A stretch of 64,000 bases of DNA. It comes from Myxococcota bacterium (GTDB lineage Bacteria; Myxococcota_A; UBA9160; UBA4427). Position numbers and translations under genes: made by a program. This document shows positions 17,330-26,283 of the stretch, piece after piece. The notes under the pieces are model-generated. The model was not told where the DNA came from. It did no database searches and saw only the letters and a program-made list of their open reading frames with translations. Location: assembly GCA_028278345.1 (NCBI GenBank), contig JANQEL010000290.1, positions 37,098 through 101,097 of the forward strand. The letters run 5' to 3'. Each line of letters begins with the position of its first letter. The stretch's first letter is position 1.

Positions 17330-18358
17330 TCACCCATCGAGCATAACGTCTCGGTCCGGGGTTTCGCCCGAGCCCGATTCGATGGCGCCAAAGACCGTCT
17401 CCAACAAGACCGTCGCGAAAGTTCCCGGCGGAAGCGAAAAACGCAGCCGCAGGCCGTGCGGCTCGCGCTCCCGCTCGAGGTCTTCGGGACGCGCGCGCAG
17501 ACTCCGTCGGGTCCCGCGCAGCCGGATCCCGCGTGGTGGGGAGAGGGAGTCGGGTGCCGGGATACCGAAGCGGTCGAGCACCCGCGCTTCGCGCTCGAAG
17601 GGCGCCCCATGGGGTTCTTTCATTCTGGTTCCGAAGATCGGTCCCGTGGCGCTGATCTCGAATGCGCGTGCGCGCGCGCTCTCGGCCGGTGCGTCTTCGA
17701 CGTGGAACAATCCGGAGGAGTCGTGACGCATCGCCACGTCACCGACTTCGACTTCGTCGAGTGGCAGGGGCCGCTCTTCGAGCACTTCGTTGAACACCGC
17801 CGACTGCAACGCCGATACCAGGAAGCGCGCCTCGCGGCGATCGCGTGCGCGACGCTTCCCAAGCAGGATATCGCGCCCGCGCTCGGCGTTGTCACCTTCG
17901 CGACCGAAACGCTGCTCGCCGAAACGATTCGCGAAGCCCTCGCGCGCGATCACCGCGCAGCGTGCTTCGGCGGCTTCGATATCGTCGGGCGATACCCCCT
18001 CGACGAAGATGTCGAAACGATTGCCCGCCAGGTGACCGGTGCGGAGTTTGTGAGGGTGTCGCACGGCTTCGAGTACGCGCGCATCGCGCAACTCGAGGGC
18101 GAGGGCGCGGTCGAGCTCGCAGTCGGGTACGGAGAACCACTGGCGCGTGATCGCCACGCGATCCTTGCGACCCGCGTAGCCGATGTCGCGCCGCGTGAGG
18201 TCGAGGGCGCGCGCCAACTCGCCCACGACCTGCTCCGTCGAGCGCATGCGCTTCTCGATCCGCAGGAAGGTATGCCCTCCCTCCCCACTGGCAGAGTAGA
18301 CGGGGATCTCGTCGACGACGAAGTCCTCGGGGCGAACCTTGATGCGGGCGGGGCTCAT
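17330..18358 (-). CDS. truD: tRNA pseudouridine(13) synthase TruD
   Basis: 342 aa. The N-terminal RPEDFVVDEIPVYSASGEGGHTFLRIEK and the catalytic GYAGRKDRVAITRQWFSVP are TruD signatures, with Asp of KDR as the catalytic residue. It isomerises U13 of tRNA-Glu. GNRFDIFVEGVSPDD and NRFGEQRFGREGDN are further family stretches. Its ATG overlaps the stop of rnhB by four bases, so the two are translationally coupled. Confidence 0.93.
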   Translation of the reverse strand: MSPARIKVRPEDFVVDEIPVYSASGEGGHTFLRIEKRMRSTEQVVGELARALDLTRRDIGYAGRKDRVAITRQWFSVPDCELDRALALELRDARVLEAVRHPHKLRTGHLAGNRFDIFVEGVSPDDIEAAEARCAVIAREGFANRFGEQRFGREGDNAERGRDILLGKRRARDRREARFLVSALQSAVFNEVLEERPLPLDEVEVGDVAMRHDSSGLFHVEDAPAESARARAFEISATGPIFGTRMKEPHGAPFEREARVLDRFGIPAPDSLSPPRGIRLRGTRRSLRARPEDLEREREPHGLRLRFSLPPGTFATVLLETVFGAIESGSGETPDRDVMLDG

Positions 18359-19197
18359 GGAGTTCGAGAAGGGCTTCGAGAATGGCGCCGCGCCTGCTCG
18401 GCCACCGGCGCAAAGGATCGGCGATGCGCCTCACACGGTCCGAGACGCGTCAGGGCTTCGAGGTGATGCGCCGTGCCATAGCCCATGTGCCTCGCGAAGC
18501 CGTAGCCGGGATGGCGCCCGTCGAGTTCGCACATCAGCCCATCGCGATGGACCTTCGCGACGATCGAGGCCGCCGCGATCGAGCCGTCGACCGCATCGCC
18601 GTGCACGATCGCGCGCTGGGGCATCGCCACGCCGGGCACCGTGCGCGCATCGACCAGGCAGTAGTCGGGGGCGGGAACCAGGCCCGTCACCGCGAGTCGC
18701 ATGGCTTCGAGAGCCGCGTGGTAGATGTTGAGTTCGTCGATGCGCGGCGGCGGCACGCAGCCGATGCCGATCGCGAGCGCCTGCTCACGGATCGTCAAGG
18801 CGAGCTTCTCGCGTTGTTCGCGCTTCAACTTCTTCGAGTCGTCGAGCCCGGGGAGTTCGACTTCGTCGGGAAGGATCACCGCGGCCGCAACGACGGGGCC
18901 CGCGAGGGGACCCACGCCGACTTCGTCGACGCCCGCGACACGGCTGTAGCCCTCGAACAGGAGAGAGCGCCGAAACGCGAAGAGTTCGTCGATGCGTGCG
19001 CGTTCCGTTTCGATCGCTGCCACACGCTTTTCTGCACGTTCGACGAGCGCCCGGGCACCGCGCCGCGCATCGTCTCGGTGACGCTCGGCGAAGGCGCGAA
19101 GCGAAGTGACGTCTTCCGTCGCCACGACTTCGCGAAGGGTTGCGCGCAGATGTTCGAGGGGTTCGCGCGCGCTCGCTTTCGCAGCGTCTTCAGTCAT
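18355..19197 (-). CDS. rnhB: Ribonuclease HII with N-terminal extension
   Basis: 280 aa. It removes ribonucleotides from RNA:DNA hybrids and from misincorporation sites. About 90 N-terminal residues form a charged helical extension, like the longer RnhB versions of Firmicutes. The catalytic domain has VAGVDE (Asp and Glu), LVDARTVPG (Asp) and KVHRDGLM (Asp). The usual GRG/GKG loop, which reads the 2'-OH at the RNA-DNA junction, is GVG here (DEVGVGPLAGPVV). The ORF overlaps lpxD by eight bases and truD by four. Confidence 0.92.
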   Translation of the reverse strand: MTEDAAKASAREPLEHLRATLREVVATEDVTSLRAFAERHRDDARRGARALVERAEKRVAAIETERARIDELFAFRRSLLFEGYSRVAGVDEVGVGPLAGPVVAAAVILPDEVELPGLDDSKKLKREQREKLALTIREQALAIGIGCVPPPRIDELNIYHAALEAMRLAVTGLVPAPDYCLVDARTVPGVAMPQRAIVHGDAVDGSIAAASIVAKVHRDGLMCELDGRHPGYGFARHMGYGTAHHLEALTRLGPCEAHRRSFAPVAEQARRHSRSPSRTP

Positions 19198-20296
19198 CCC
19201 CGGCTTCCCCTCCCTGCTTCGAATCCCGCCCCCGTAGCCCGAGCCTTCGCTCGATCGCTCGGACGCGCTTGAACAAACCGGGCAGGCGCTTCAACGCGGC
19301 CATCGCGCGATGCCAGCTGCGCTCTTCCATATGCGGCGAACCGTAGACGCGCGCGTGGTCGGCCACGTCGCGCATCACCCCCGCGCGCGCGCCCACGAAG
19401 GTGCGCCTTCCGATCTCGAGATGATCCGACACCCCGGTCTGGGCCATCAGGATCGCGCCCCTTCCCACCCGCGTGCTCCCACTGATGCCCGATTGCGCGG
19501 CGATCACGACATCTTCCTCGAGTTCGCTGTTGTGTCCGATCTGGATCAGGTTGTCGAGCTTCACGCGATCGCGCAGCAGGGTGCGCGAAAGGGTCGCGCG
19601 ATCGACGGTCGTGTTCGCCCCGATCTCGACGTCGTCGCCGATCACCACGCGACCCACCTGGGGCACGCGGTGGAGCGCACCGCTCTCGTCCATCACGTGA
19701 CCGAAACCATCGCCCCCGATCACCGCCCCGGGTTGCACGATCACGCGATCGCCGAGTTCGCACACTTCGCGAATCACCACCCCGGCGTGGATCGTGCAGT
19801 CGGCCCCGATCACGACGCCGGGGTAGAGGGTGACGTTGGGGTGCACCACGCTTCGAGCGCCAATGCGAACGCCGCGTCCGATCGAAACACCGGCGGCGAT
19901 GCACGCCGTGGGATGGATCTGACAATCGGCGTCGACGAGCGCGCGCGGGTCGATGCCCACCATGGGTCGAAGCGGTGGACACAAGAGCGCCACGGCGCGC
20001 GCAAAGTCGAGCGCGGGATTCGTCGAGAGGATCGCTGTGCGCGGGCCGGGCTCCGCATCGAGGGGCAGCACCACGGCCCCCGCCTTCGACGCTTCGAGGG
20101 CCTCGCCGTGGGAGGCATCGCGACAGAAGCTGAGATCGGTTGGGCCCGCATCCGACAGCGAAGCAACCCCGGTGATCTCGAGCGAGCCATCACCCGAGAG
20201 CTCGAGCCCCAACTCGCGCGCAAGCGCGTCGGCCCGCATCGTGCGCCGCGTCTCGGCGACTGCGTTCATGGGCTCGTGCTGTTCGCCATCGCCCAT
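19190..20296 (-). CDS. lpxD: UDP-3-O-acylglucosamine N-acyltransferase LpxD
   Basis: 368 aa, left-handed beta-helix acyltransferase of lipid A synthesis. The N-terminal uridine-binding domain (LSLADAGPTDLSF-like text) precedes hexapeptide repeats, with GGDGFGHVMDESGALHRVPQVGRVVIGDDVEIGANTTVDRA and the catalytic-His region LDNLIQIGHNSELEEDVV. DRA replaces the common DRG. It transfers a 3-hydroxyacyl chain from ACP to UDP-3-O-acyl-GlcN. The start could also be ATG 20269 or 20239, since no strong ribosome site marks 20296. The adjacent lpxA, fabZ and bamA genes are absent. Confidence 0.92.
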   Translation of the reverse strand: MGDGEQHEPMNAVAETRRTMRADALARELGLELSGDGSLEITGVASLSDAGPTDLSFCRDASHGEALEASKAGAVVLPLDAEPGPRTAILSTNPALDFARAVALLCPPLRPMVGIDPRALVDADCQIHPTACIAAGVSIGRGVRIGARSVVHPNVTLYPGVVIGADCTIHAGVVIREVCELGDRVIVQPGAVIGGDGFGHVMDESGALHRVPQVGRVVIGDDVEIGANTTVDRATLSRTLLRDRVKLDNLIQIGHNSELEEDVVIAAQSGISGSTRVGRGAILMAQTGVSDHLEIGRRTFVGARAGVMRDVADHARVYGSPHMEERSWHRAMAALKRLPGLFKRVRAIERRLGLRGRDSKQGGEAGDD

Positions 20297-20305
20297 GCCG
20301 GCCGG

Positions 20306-21127
20306 CTATCGCGCGAGTAGGACGGGAACGGGAGAAGTGCGCACCACGGCGGCCGCATTGCTCCCGATGAAGAAGTCGGTGATGCGGTTCCGACCGTAGG
20401 CCCCCATTACGATCATGCCGGCGTGGGCATCGCGCGCCGCGTCGACGATCTTGACGTCGGGCCGACCTAGGGTCGAAGACGTCTCGCGAATCGGCGTACT
20501 CACGCCGCTCAGGAGTTTGCGCACGTCTTCGAAGCGCGTGATGGCGCGCCCCTTGTCCTTCGAATCGACGAAGACGTGCACGGTCTCGGCGAGACGATCG
20601 GCGAGGAAGACGGTGAGCTTGGCGGCGATCTTCGAACCCGGCGAACCGTCGAAGCCGAGCACGAGCGGCCCAGCCACCTGACCGTTCGGCGGCACCACGA
20701 GCACCGGGCGCGTGGTCTTGCGCGTCACCGCCTCGGCCGTGGCGCCGAAGAGGCCACCGCGATTGCTCTCCGAACGGCTGTCGCGACCAATCACCGTGAG
20801 GCTCGCGGCCAGCGAGCGCTCGGCAATGCGATCGTCGGCCGAGCCCTGGGCGACCTCGCAGCTCGCTTCGAGGCCGGCGGCGCGGGCGCGCTCGGCCACG
20901 CGACGCAGGATCGCGTCGGCGCGGGCGCGGTAGTAGGCGGCGAGTTCGGTTTCGGGGAAGGCCGGAAGGCTCAGCCCCTCGCTCGCGGGCGGGCGGATCA
21001 TGCGGTCTTCGATCACGGTGAGGGCCGTGAGGCTCGCGCCGAGCTTCGAGGCCAGGGCGACCGCGCAGCGTTCGGCCGCGATGGCGCACTCGGAACCGTC
21101 GGATGCGACCAGAATCGACTCGATCAT
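20306..21127 (-). CDS. Tandem universal stress protein (UspA family)
   Basis: 273 aa with two UspA-type domains. The first starts ILVASDGSECAIAAERCAVALASKLGASLTALTV. The second ends in the ATP-binding type motif IVMGAYGRNRITDFFIGSNAAAVVRTSPVPVLLAR. The first domain also ends with a related segment (RDSRSESNRGGLFGATAEAVTRKTTRPVLVVP). Such proteins help survival under starvation or oxidative stress, and the exact role is unknown. ATG 21127 has GGGAAAGAGA upstream; the ORF track uses GTG 21151. Confidence 0.87.
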   Translation of the reverse strand: MIESILVASDGSECAIAAERCAVALASKLGASLTALTVIEDRMIRPPASEGLSLPAFPETELAAYYRARADAILRRVAERARAAGLEASCEVAQGSADDRIAERSLAASLTVIGRDSRSESNRGGLFGATAEAVTRKTTRPVLVVPPNGQVAGPLVLGFDGSPGSKIAAKLTVFLADRLAETVHVFVDSKDKGRAITRFEDVRKLLSGVSTPIRETSSTLGRPDVKIVDAARDAHAGMIVMGAYGRNRITDFFIGSNAAAVVRTSPVPVLLAR

Positions 21128-21318
21128 TCTCTTTCCCGCCTCACCTTCCACCTCCCCCTCAGGGACAACTCCCCATGCGGGTCCCCGGTGGGCAAGAAGA
21201 GAACTTAAGCCACCCCCGAGGGAGTCGCAATCGAATGGGGCTATGCTCAGGCGGCTTAGACGACCCGAGGGCGTGCGAGCTGCATACCCACGGGGCCGCC
21301 GATCACGGAGCCCGACCG

Positions 21319-22653
21319 ATGACCGCCGCCTCCTCCCGAATCCACACGCCGCTCGGCTGGCTGACGGTTCTCATCAACGTCGCCTACATCCTCTACGGCT
21401 ACTACGGTTTCGCCCCGCCGCCCGAGGGCATGCCCACCGACTGGTGGCACGGCCGCACCTTCATCCTCGATTGGGAATCGATGGGGGGCTACGTCGATGC
21501 CCCCGTCATGGGTGCGTTGATCTGGTCGCTCCCCTCCTTCGCCATCTGCCTCGCGACCTTCCTGACCACGCGCTCGGCCGTGGCGCGCTGCATCTCGCTC
21601 TACTGCGCGATCGCTTCCTTCCTCTACGGCGCGGCCGGCTTCGCGGCGGGGGCCGCCTGGATGCTGTTCAGCTGGCGCTTCACCGCAGTGCTCGACTCGA
21701 TCGCCTTCGCACTCGCGGCCACGCTGACCTCGGCGTTGCTGGTGGGGAGTTGGTTGCGGCTGTCGGCTTCGCTTCGCGCGGCGATCTACCTGCCGGTGTT
21801 CGTCCTCGTGATCGCGGTGGTGCGCGGCACGACGGGAACGAGTGAGGAGGGAAGCTTCGGCGTGAGCCCATGGCCGGTGTTCACGACCTTCGGCCTCGAC
21901 AACGCTGTCTTCGTACTCTGCGGCCTGCTCTTCGCCACGGCGATCGGCGTGCTTTCGTTCTCGCGGGATTCGTTCGACAGCGTTTCGCGCGTGGGTCTGG
22001 TGATCGCGATCGTCTTGCCGGGCTATCTCACCTCGCTTCGCTTTCCGGGCATGGAGCTCGAGGTGCTCCTCTCCCTTGCGCTGACGGCGGTGCTCATGAT
22101 CGGGCTCGCTTCCTTCTTCCGCGTGGAGAGCAGCGAAGGCGGACTCGGGGGTCGCGCGCTTCGCATCGCCCTGGGTGCGGGCCTCGTCTTCGTTCCGATC
22201 GTCGCGGGCAGCGCGATGGCGCGCGGCGACTTCGCCGTGAATCGCTACGTGCGCTCGCCCGAGGTGATCGACGCGCTCCAGGCCCACATCAAGGCCGAGG
22301 AGTACTACCCCGAGAAGCTCGAAGACCTCGTGAAAGCCGGTTACCTCGACGCCTCACCGCGCCCGCGCATCGGCTTCGGTGCCCTCGAAACCCTCGGCAT
22401 CGTCGAACCCGCCACCTACCGATACAACGAGTACGGCAGCTCCTTCGTGCTGGAATTCGACTCGAGCCTCTGGGTGCAGTGCCAGTACAGCGGGCACTAC
22501 TACTTCGACGAGGAAGAAGAGGATTACGAAGACGAAGAGGACGATTGGGAGCCCGAGGAGCCCGAATGGGCCTGCCTCGACAAGGCGCCCGCCCTGCTCG
22601 GTGAAGACGAGGAAGAAGGCGCTGACGAGTTCGAGGACGAGTGGGAGGAGTAG
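21319..22653 (+). CDS. Multi-pass membrane protein with highly acidic C-terminal tail
   Basis: 444 aa, family not recognised. The first 310 or so residues hold about eight to nine hydrophobic helices (LTVLINVAYILYGYYGF, FAICLATFLTT, LVFVPIVAGSAMA). A soluble domain follows whose text, IDALQAHIKAEEYYPEKLEDLVKAGYLDA, resembles the post-helix part of type II secretion pseudopilins. The end is a Glu/Asp run (FDEEEEDYEDEEDDWEPEEPEW and a second run). ATG 21319 with GGAG eight bases upstream is preferred over the ORF-track GTG/ATG far upstream. It converges with a sensor kinase gene, two bases apart. Confidence 0.6.
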   Translation: MTAASSRIHTPLGWLTVLINVAYILYGYYGFAPPPEGMPTDWWHGRTFILDWESMGGYVDAPVMGALIWSLPSFAICLATFLTTRSAVARCISLYCAIASFLYGAAGFAAGAAWMLFSWRFTAVLDSIAFALAATLTSALLVGSWLRLSASLRAAIYLPVFVLVIAVVRGTTGTSEEGSFGVSPWPVFTTFGLDNAVFVLCGLLFATAIGVLSFSRDSFDSVSRVGLVIAIVLPGYLTSLRFPGMELEVLLSLALTAVLMIGLASFFRVESSEGGLGGRALRIALGAGLVFVPIVAGSAMARGDFAVNRYVRSPEVIDALQAHIKAEEYYPEKLEDLVKAGYLDASPRPRIGFGALETLGIVEPATYRYNEYGSSFVLEFDSSLWVQCQYSGHYYFDEEEEDYEDEEDDWEPEEPEWACLDKAPALLGEDEEEGADEFEDEWEE

Positions 22654-22655
22654 AT

Positions 22656-23927
22656 CTAGTCGTCCCCTTCTGCTCTCGCCGCGGGCAGCTTGACGACGAA
22701 GCGTGCACCCCCACCCGGACGGTCTTCGCAACGAACCCCTCCCCCGTGGTGCTCCGCGATTCGCTTTACCAGGAACAAGCCGAGACCCGATCCTCCGTTG
22801 ATCGAAGTCTTGCCATTCTGCGATCGGTAGAAGGGTTCGAAGATTCGCTCCCGTTCCTCCTCCGGAATTCCGTCGCCCCCATCCTCGACGACGATGCATG
22901 CATCGCCGTCGCGTGAGAGATCGACGACCGCTTCGATCGGCTCGCCGCCCCCATACCTCTCCGCGTTCTCGAATAGATTTCGAACCAGACGACGAATCAG
23001 CGATCCATCGCCATCGACGATGACCTCCCGGCCCGTCGTCGTCGCCCCGAACTTGGCCCCTTCGATGGCCACGAGGGCCAGGATCTCGACGCACGCTTCA
23101 CCCTGCAGGTGGGGTCGCGTATCGAGTCGACTTGCGAGCAGCAGCTCGGATACGAGGTCGTCGAGTTCATCGATCTCCTCGACGAAAGTACTGCGAACCC
23201 ACTGCGGTGTGTCTCCGCCCAACGATTCCGTGGCCAGTCGCATCCGTGTGAGCGGTGTCCGGAGCTCGTGAGAGGTCAGGTGAAGGAGCGTCCGCTGCGC
23301 GTCGACCAAGCGCTCGATCCTTTCCGCGGCGAGATTGAATCCACGCCCCAGCGCGGCGATTTCGTCGCGCCCTTCGATTTCGACTCGGGAGGAGAGATCG
23401 CCCTCACTGAACGCCTCGACGCGCCGATGTAGACCTTCGATTCGGCGAGTGAAGCGTCGCACGAGCGGGTATGCGCCCAGCCCGATCGCCAGCGCGAGCA
23501 ACCCGATCGGTGCAAGGGGGCCGCCCACCAGAGGCTTGCGCATTCGGAGAACGATGAAGCGCCCGTCGGGGAGATGAAACCTGAACCCTCGCAATCCGCC
23601 GAACGCACCGAACCGCGTCTGCTCGGACAGGTGGACTGGTGCCACTTCCCGAATCGCATCGCTCGTGGATGCAACCACCTTTCCACGTTCGATGACCGCG
23701 ATCTCGAGCTGGAGTCGACTGGCGAGCTTTTCGACCGCCCGCTCGAGTTCTTCCTGGGGTCGATCCGTCGGCGGCAGCAGATCCTGAATTACCTCCGCGA
23801 TTCCTGAACCGCCGCGCGACTCCGCCCAGAAGTTGGCCTGCGTCGACCACATCGCGACATTCGCCAGGACGAAGAGAACGATCACGCCGATCGCGGTGAG
23901 GTAGATCTGAAGATACAGGGGACGCAC
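22656..23927 (-). CDS. Sensor histidine kinase
   Basis: 423 aa. TM1 (LYLQIYLTAIGVIVLFVLANVAMW), a periplasmic sensor region of about 130 residues, then TM2 (LAPIGLLALAIGLGAYPLV). A HAMP domain follows, then the H-box LTSHELRTPLTRMRLA, N-box NLFENAERYG, G1 DGGDGIP, F-box EPFYR and G2 GGSGLGLFLVKRI. It autophosphorylates on His and passes phosphate to the response regulator encoded just upstream. The stimulus is unknown. Gene order RR-HK with a five-base gap indicates one operon. Confidence 0.95.
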   Translation of the reverse strand: MRPLYLQIYLTAIGVIVLFVLANVAMWSTQANFWAESRGGSGIAEVIQDLLPPTDRPQEELERAVEKLASRLQLEIAVIERGKVVASTSDAIREVAPVHLSEQTRFGAFGGLRGFRFHLPDGRFIVLRMRKPLVGGPLAPIGLLALAIGLGAYPLVRRFTRRIEGLHRRVEAFSEGDLSSRVEIEGRDEIAALGRGFNLAAERIERLVDAQRTLLHLTSHELRTPLTRMRLATESLGGDTPQWVRSTFVEEIDELDDLVSELLLASRLDTRPHLQGEACVEILALVAIEGAKFGATTTGREVIVDGDGSLIRRLVRNLFENAERYGGGEPIEAVVDLSRDGDACIVVEDGGDGIPEEERERIFEPFYRSQNGKTSINGGSGLGLFLVKRIAEHHGGGVRCEDRPGGGARFVVKLPAARAEGDD

Positions 23928-23932
23928 GGCGA

Positions 23933-24640
23933 TCAGCGACTTCGACCGTCTTGCGGCGCGAACACGTAGCCCACCCCGCGAACCGTCACGATTCGCTGCG
24001 GGCGCTTGGGATCATCTTCGATCGCGGCGCGCAGACGAGAGATCTGGACGTCGACGCGTCGATCGAGTGCACCCAGACACTCGCCACGCAACGAATCGTG
24101 GAGATGATCCCGCGACATCACTCGACCCGCGTTGCGCGCGAGCTCGTACAAGAGGTCGAACTGATATCCCGTGATCGACACGGGGCGGTCGTCGATTCGC
24201 ACCGATCGAGCGGGCGGATCGATCTCGAGTGTTCCGAAGCGCAACACGTCGCCGCCGGCCGTTCCTGCACCGTGACGACGAAGAACCGCTCGCAAGCGCG
24301 CAAGCAGCTCCCGCGGATTGAACGGTTTGGGGAGGTAGTCATCCGCTCCAATTTCGAGCCCGACGATCCGATCCGTATCCTCTCCGCGCGCCGTCAGCAT
24401 GATCACCGGCACGGAGGACTGGTGGGGGCCATGGCGAATCCGTCGGCACACTTCGAAACCGTCGAGGTCCGGCAGCATGATGTCCAGGATCACCGCCGAC
24501 AACGGCATCCGTTCCACACACTGCAGTCCCGCAGAAGCAGTCTCGCGAACCTCGGTCTGGTAGCCGCAGCCTTCCAGATAGTTCGCGAGCATGCGTGAGA
24601 TGCTCTCGTCGTCTTCGACGATGAGGACCGGATCCGTCAA
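23933..24640 (-). CDS. OmpR/PhoB family response regulator
   Basis: 235 aa. The receiver domain has acidic DD (VEDDESI), phospho-acceptor Asp in VILDIMLPDLDG, Thr in MLTARG and Lys in LPKPF. The C-terminal winged helix has the family text SITGYQFDLLYELARNAGRVMSRDHL and RRVDVQISRLRAAIEDDPKRPQRIVTVRGVGYVF. It is the partner of the adjacent kinase. A direct TGTAAC repeat about 120 bases upstream, in the divergent promoter region, is a candidate autoregulatory site. Confidence 0.95.
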   Translation of the reverse strand: MTDPVLIVEDDESISRMLANYLEGCGYQTEVRETASAGLQCVERMPLSAVILDIMLPDLDGFEVCRRIRHGPHQSSVPVIMLTARGEDTDRIVGLEIGADDYLPKPFNPRELLARLRAVLRRHGAGTAGGDVLRFGTLEIDPPARSVRIDDRPVSITGYQFDLLYELARNAGRVMSRDHLHDSLRGECLGALDRRVDVQISRLRAAIEDDPKRPQRIVTVRGVGYVFAPQDGRSR

Positions 24641-24759
24641 AGGCTTGACTCCCGCACGTGTTCGAACGCCCAGATTGGAGTCGTCTCGCGACGCAGAATA
24701 GCAATCGCTCCGGCCCGGCCTGGCGCCGACCCACCTTCAGCAGCGGTTTTCTTCGTGCA

Positions 24760-24776
24760 GTTACAATTCGTTACAT
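24760..24776. promoter_or_regulatory. Candidate response-regulator operator (GTTACA direct repeat)
   Basis: GTTACA-ATTC-GTTACA is a direct repeat with 10-base spacing; on the minus strand it reads TGTAAC-GAAT-TGTAAC. OmpR-family regulators bind direct hexamers one helical turn apart. It lies between the response-regulator gene (divergent, 120 bases) and the DUF2306 gene (43 bases), so it could control both. Confidence 0.5.
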
Positions 24777-24818
24777 GCGCGAGATTCGCGAGCAACGTGA
24801 TGCTGCGAGTCTCGCCGC

Positions 24819-25571
24819 ATGGAAGCTTCACACCGTCATCCAATCGACCTCGTCCAGCACGAACCGAGCGGTCCAGCCGATCGAGAGGACACAGGCCCTC
24901 CACTTGCGCCAAAGCTGCTCATCGTCGGACTCCTCGCACTTGGCAGTCTTGCGGCGGGGAACGCGATTCTCCGACTCTGGCTGATCGCCTCGGCATCGAC
25001 CATGCAATCGCTGCCCGAAGCCCGCGAGATGGTCTGGCTGGCGAATCCGATCGCCGCCACGATGCACCTCTTGCCCGGAATTGGATTCGTGGTCTTGGGC
25101 CCCCTTCAGTTCAGTTCTGCCATCCACGAACGTTGGCCCCGCTGGCACCGGCGATCTGGCCGTGTCTACGTGGCCTCCGCCCTTGCCGTTGGCATCACTT
25201 CGATCTGGCTCGTCCGCTTGTTTCCCGCGAGAGGCATCCTCATGGATTCTTCCGCATGGGTCTTCGGGTGTCTTCTGATCTTCAGCGTGGTTCGAGCCGT
25301 CATCGCGATTCGCCGAGGCGATGTCGCACGACATCGTGCGTGGATGATTCGCGGATACTCGATCGGCCTTGCGGTCGCGACACAGCGGCTCGTGCTCGGC
25401 GCCTGGCAGCTATCGATGGGCGGGGTCGCGGAACTCGATATTGGAGCGATCGTCTGGAGTGTCTGGATTCTCCACGCAATCTGTGCCGAATTCATCGTGC
25501 GACGAAGTCGCACCACCGGGTTGAACAGCGGGCACTCATCGCTCGCGACCCACCAGGAGAGGATGTTTTGA
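24819..25571 (+). CDS. DUF2306 family membrane protein
   Basis: 250 aa with about six or seven membrane helices. DUF2306 markers are HLLPGIGFVVLGPLQF, WPRWHRRSGRVYV (conserved HR.GR.Y) and RRGDVARHRAWMIRGY. The family is membrane-embedded and poorly characterised. Its regular His and Arg residues have led to cytochrome-b-like suggestions, which is speculation here. It is transcribed divergently from the two-component pair, so it is a plausible target of it. Its TGA overlaps the TTG start of the next gene. Confidence 0.82.
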   Translation: MEASHRHPIDLVQHEPSGPADREDTGPPLAPKLLIVGLLALGSLAAGNAILRLWLIASASTMQSLPEAREMVWLANPIAATMHLLPGIGFVVLGPLQFSSAIHERWPRWHRRSGRVYVASALAVGITSIWLVRLFPARGILMDSSAWVFGCLLIFSVVRAVIAIRRGDVARHRAWMIRGYSIGLAVATQRLVLGAWQLSMGGVAELDIGAIVWSVWILHAICAEFIVRRSRTTGLNSGHSSLATHQERMF

Positions 25572-26140
25572 CTGCATTTCGAATCGTATCGTTCGTTCTC
25601 CTCGCCGGACTCTTGAGTGGCTGCGCGCTCCTCGATGGTCCCGTAGGCCCCTTCCCCGGCGGCGCTCTACGGGACGGGGAACTCGTCGACGATGAAAACG
25701 TTGACTGGGAGGCCGCGACGGCAGAGCTCTCCCCCCTCTTCATCGAGTTGCAGTTGGTGGAACCGCCGAGGTCCCGCACGACGGGCGCTTTCGTCCTCGA
25801 TGGCGATCTCTATATTCCATGCGATCTCGGCTTCATCTGGCAACGAATCCCCGCACCGACGCGTTGGGTTCTCGCGACGATCTATCGGGTCAAGGATTGG
25901 CACGAAGATGCACTCGCCGATGGTCGCGTGGTCCTGCGCATCGGCGATCGACGCTACGAGCGCCAGGCCACGAGGATCACCGATCCCGTGCTCCTTTCGA
26001 GGTTGCGCGCACGGATCGAAGACGACGCCCAGAACATGTTGGACGAGCCACTGCTCGAAATGCCCGAAGAGGGACCTCGCGAGATCTGGTTCTTTCGAAT
26101 CGACCCCCGGGCACCGACGCGGCAGACCACCGCCGGATGA
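25568..26140 (+). CDS. Small predicted lipoprotein, unknown function
   Basis: 190 aa. The ORF track hides it inside a 461-aa frame starting at 24755. The likely start is TTG 25568, which overlaps the DUF2306 stop and follows AGGAGAGG. A lipoprotein signal is clear (FRIVSFVLLAGLLSGC with lipobox LSGC). The remainder, with LYIPCDLGFIWQRIPAPTRWVLATIYRVKDWHEDALADGRVVLRIGDRRYERQATRI, looks like an envelope protein of a family I cannot name. It is probably co-expressed with DUF2306. Confidence 0.65.
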   Translation: MTAFRIVSFVLLAGLLSGCALLDGPVGPFPGGALRDGELVDDENVDWEAATAELSPLFIELQLVEPPRSRTTGAFVLDGDLYIPCDLGFIWQRIPAPTRWVLATIYRVKDWHEDALADGRVVLRIGDRRYERQATRITDPVLLSRLRARIEDDAQNMLDEPLLEMPEEGPREIWFFRIDPRAPTRQTTAG

Positions 26141-26283
26141 GGCACCCCCGCACCTCTCGACCTGGACTGAACCGCGGAAAAGGACCGCTGGTCTGGAGGG
26201 GCGGACTCCAGCGCGTACTTGCGTCGCTTCCGGTCGTGATCCGACTGTGTCCCGGGCCTGCGCGTCGGCTACGCCGAGCTCCC

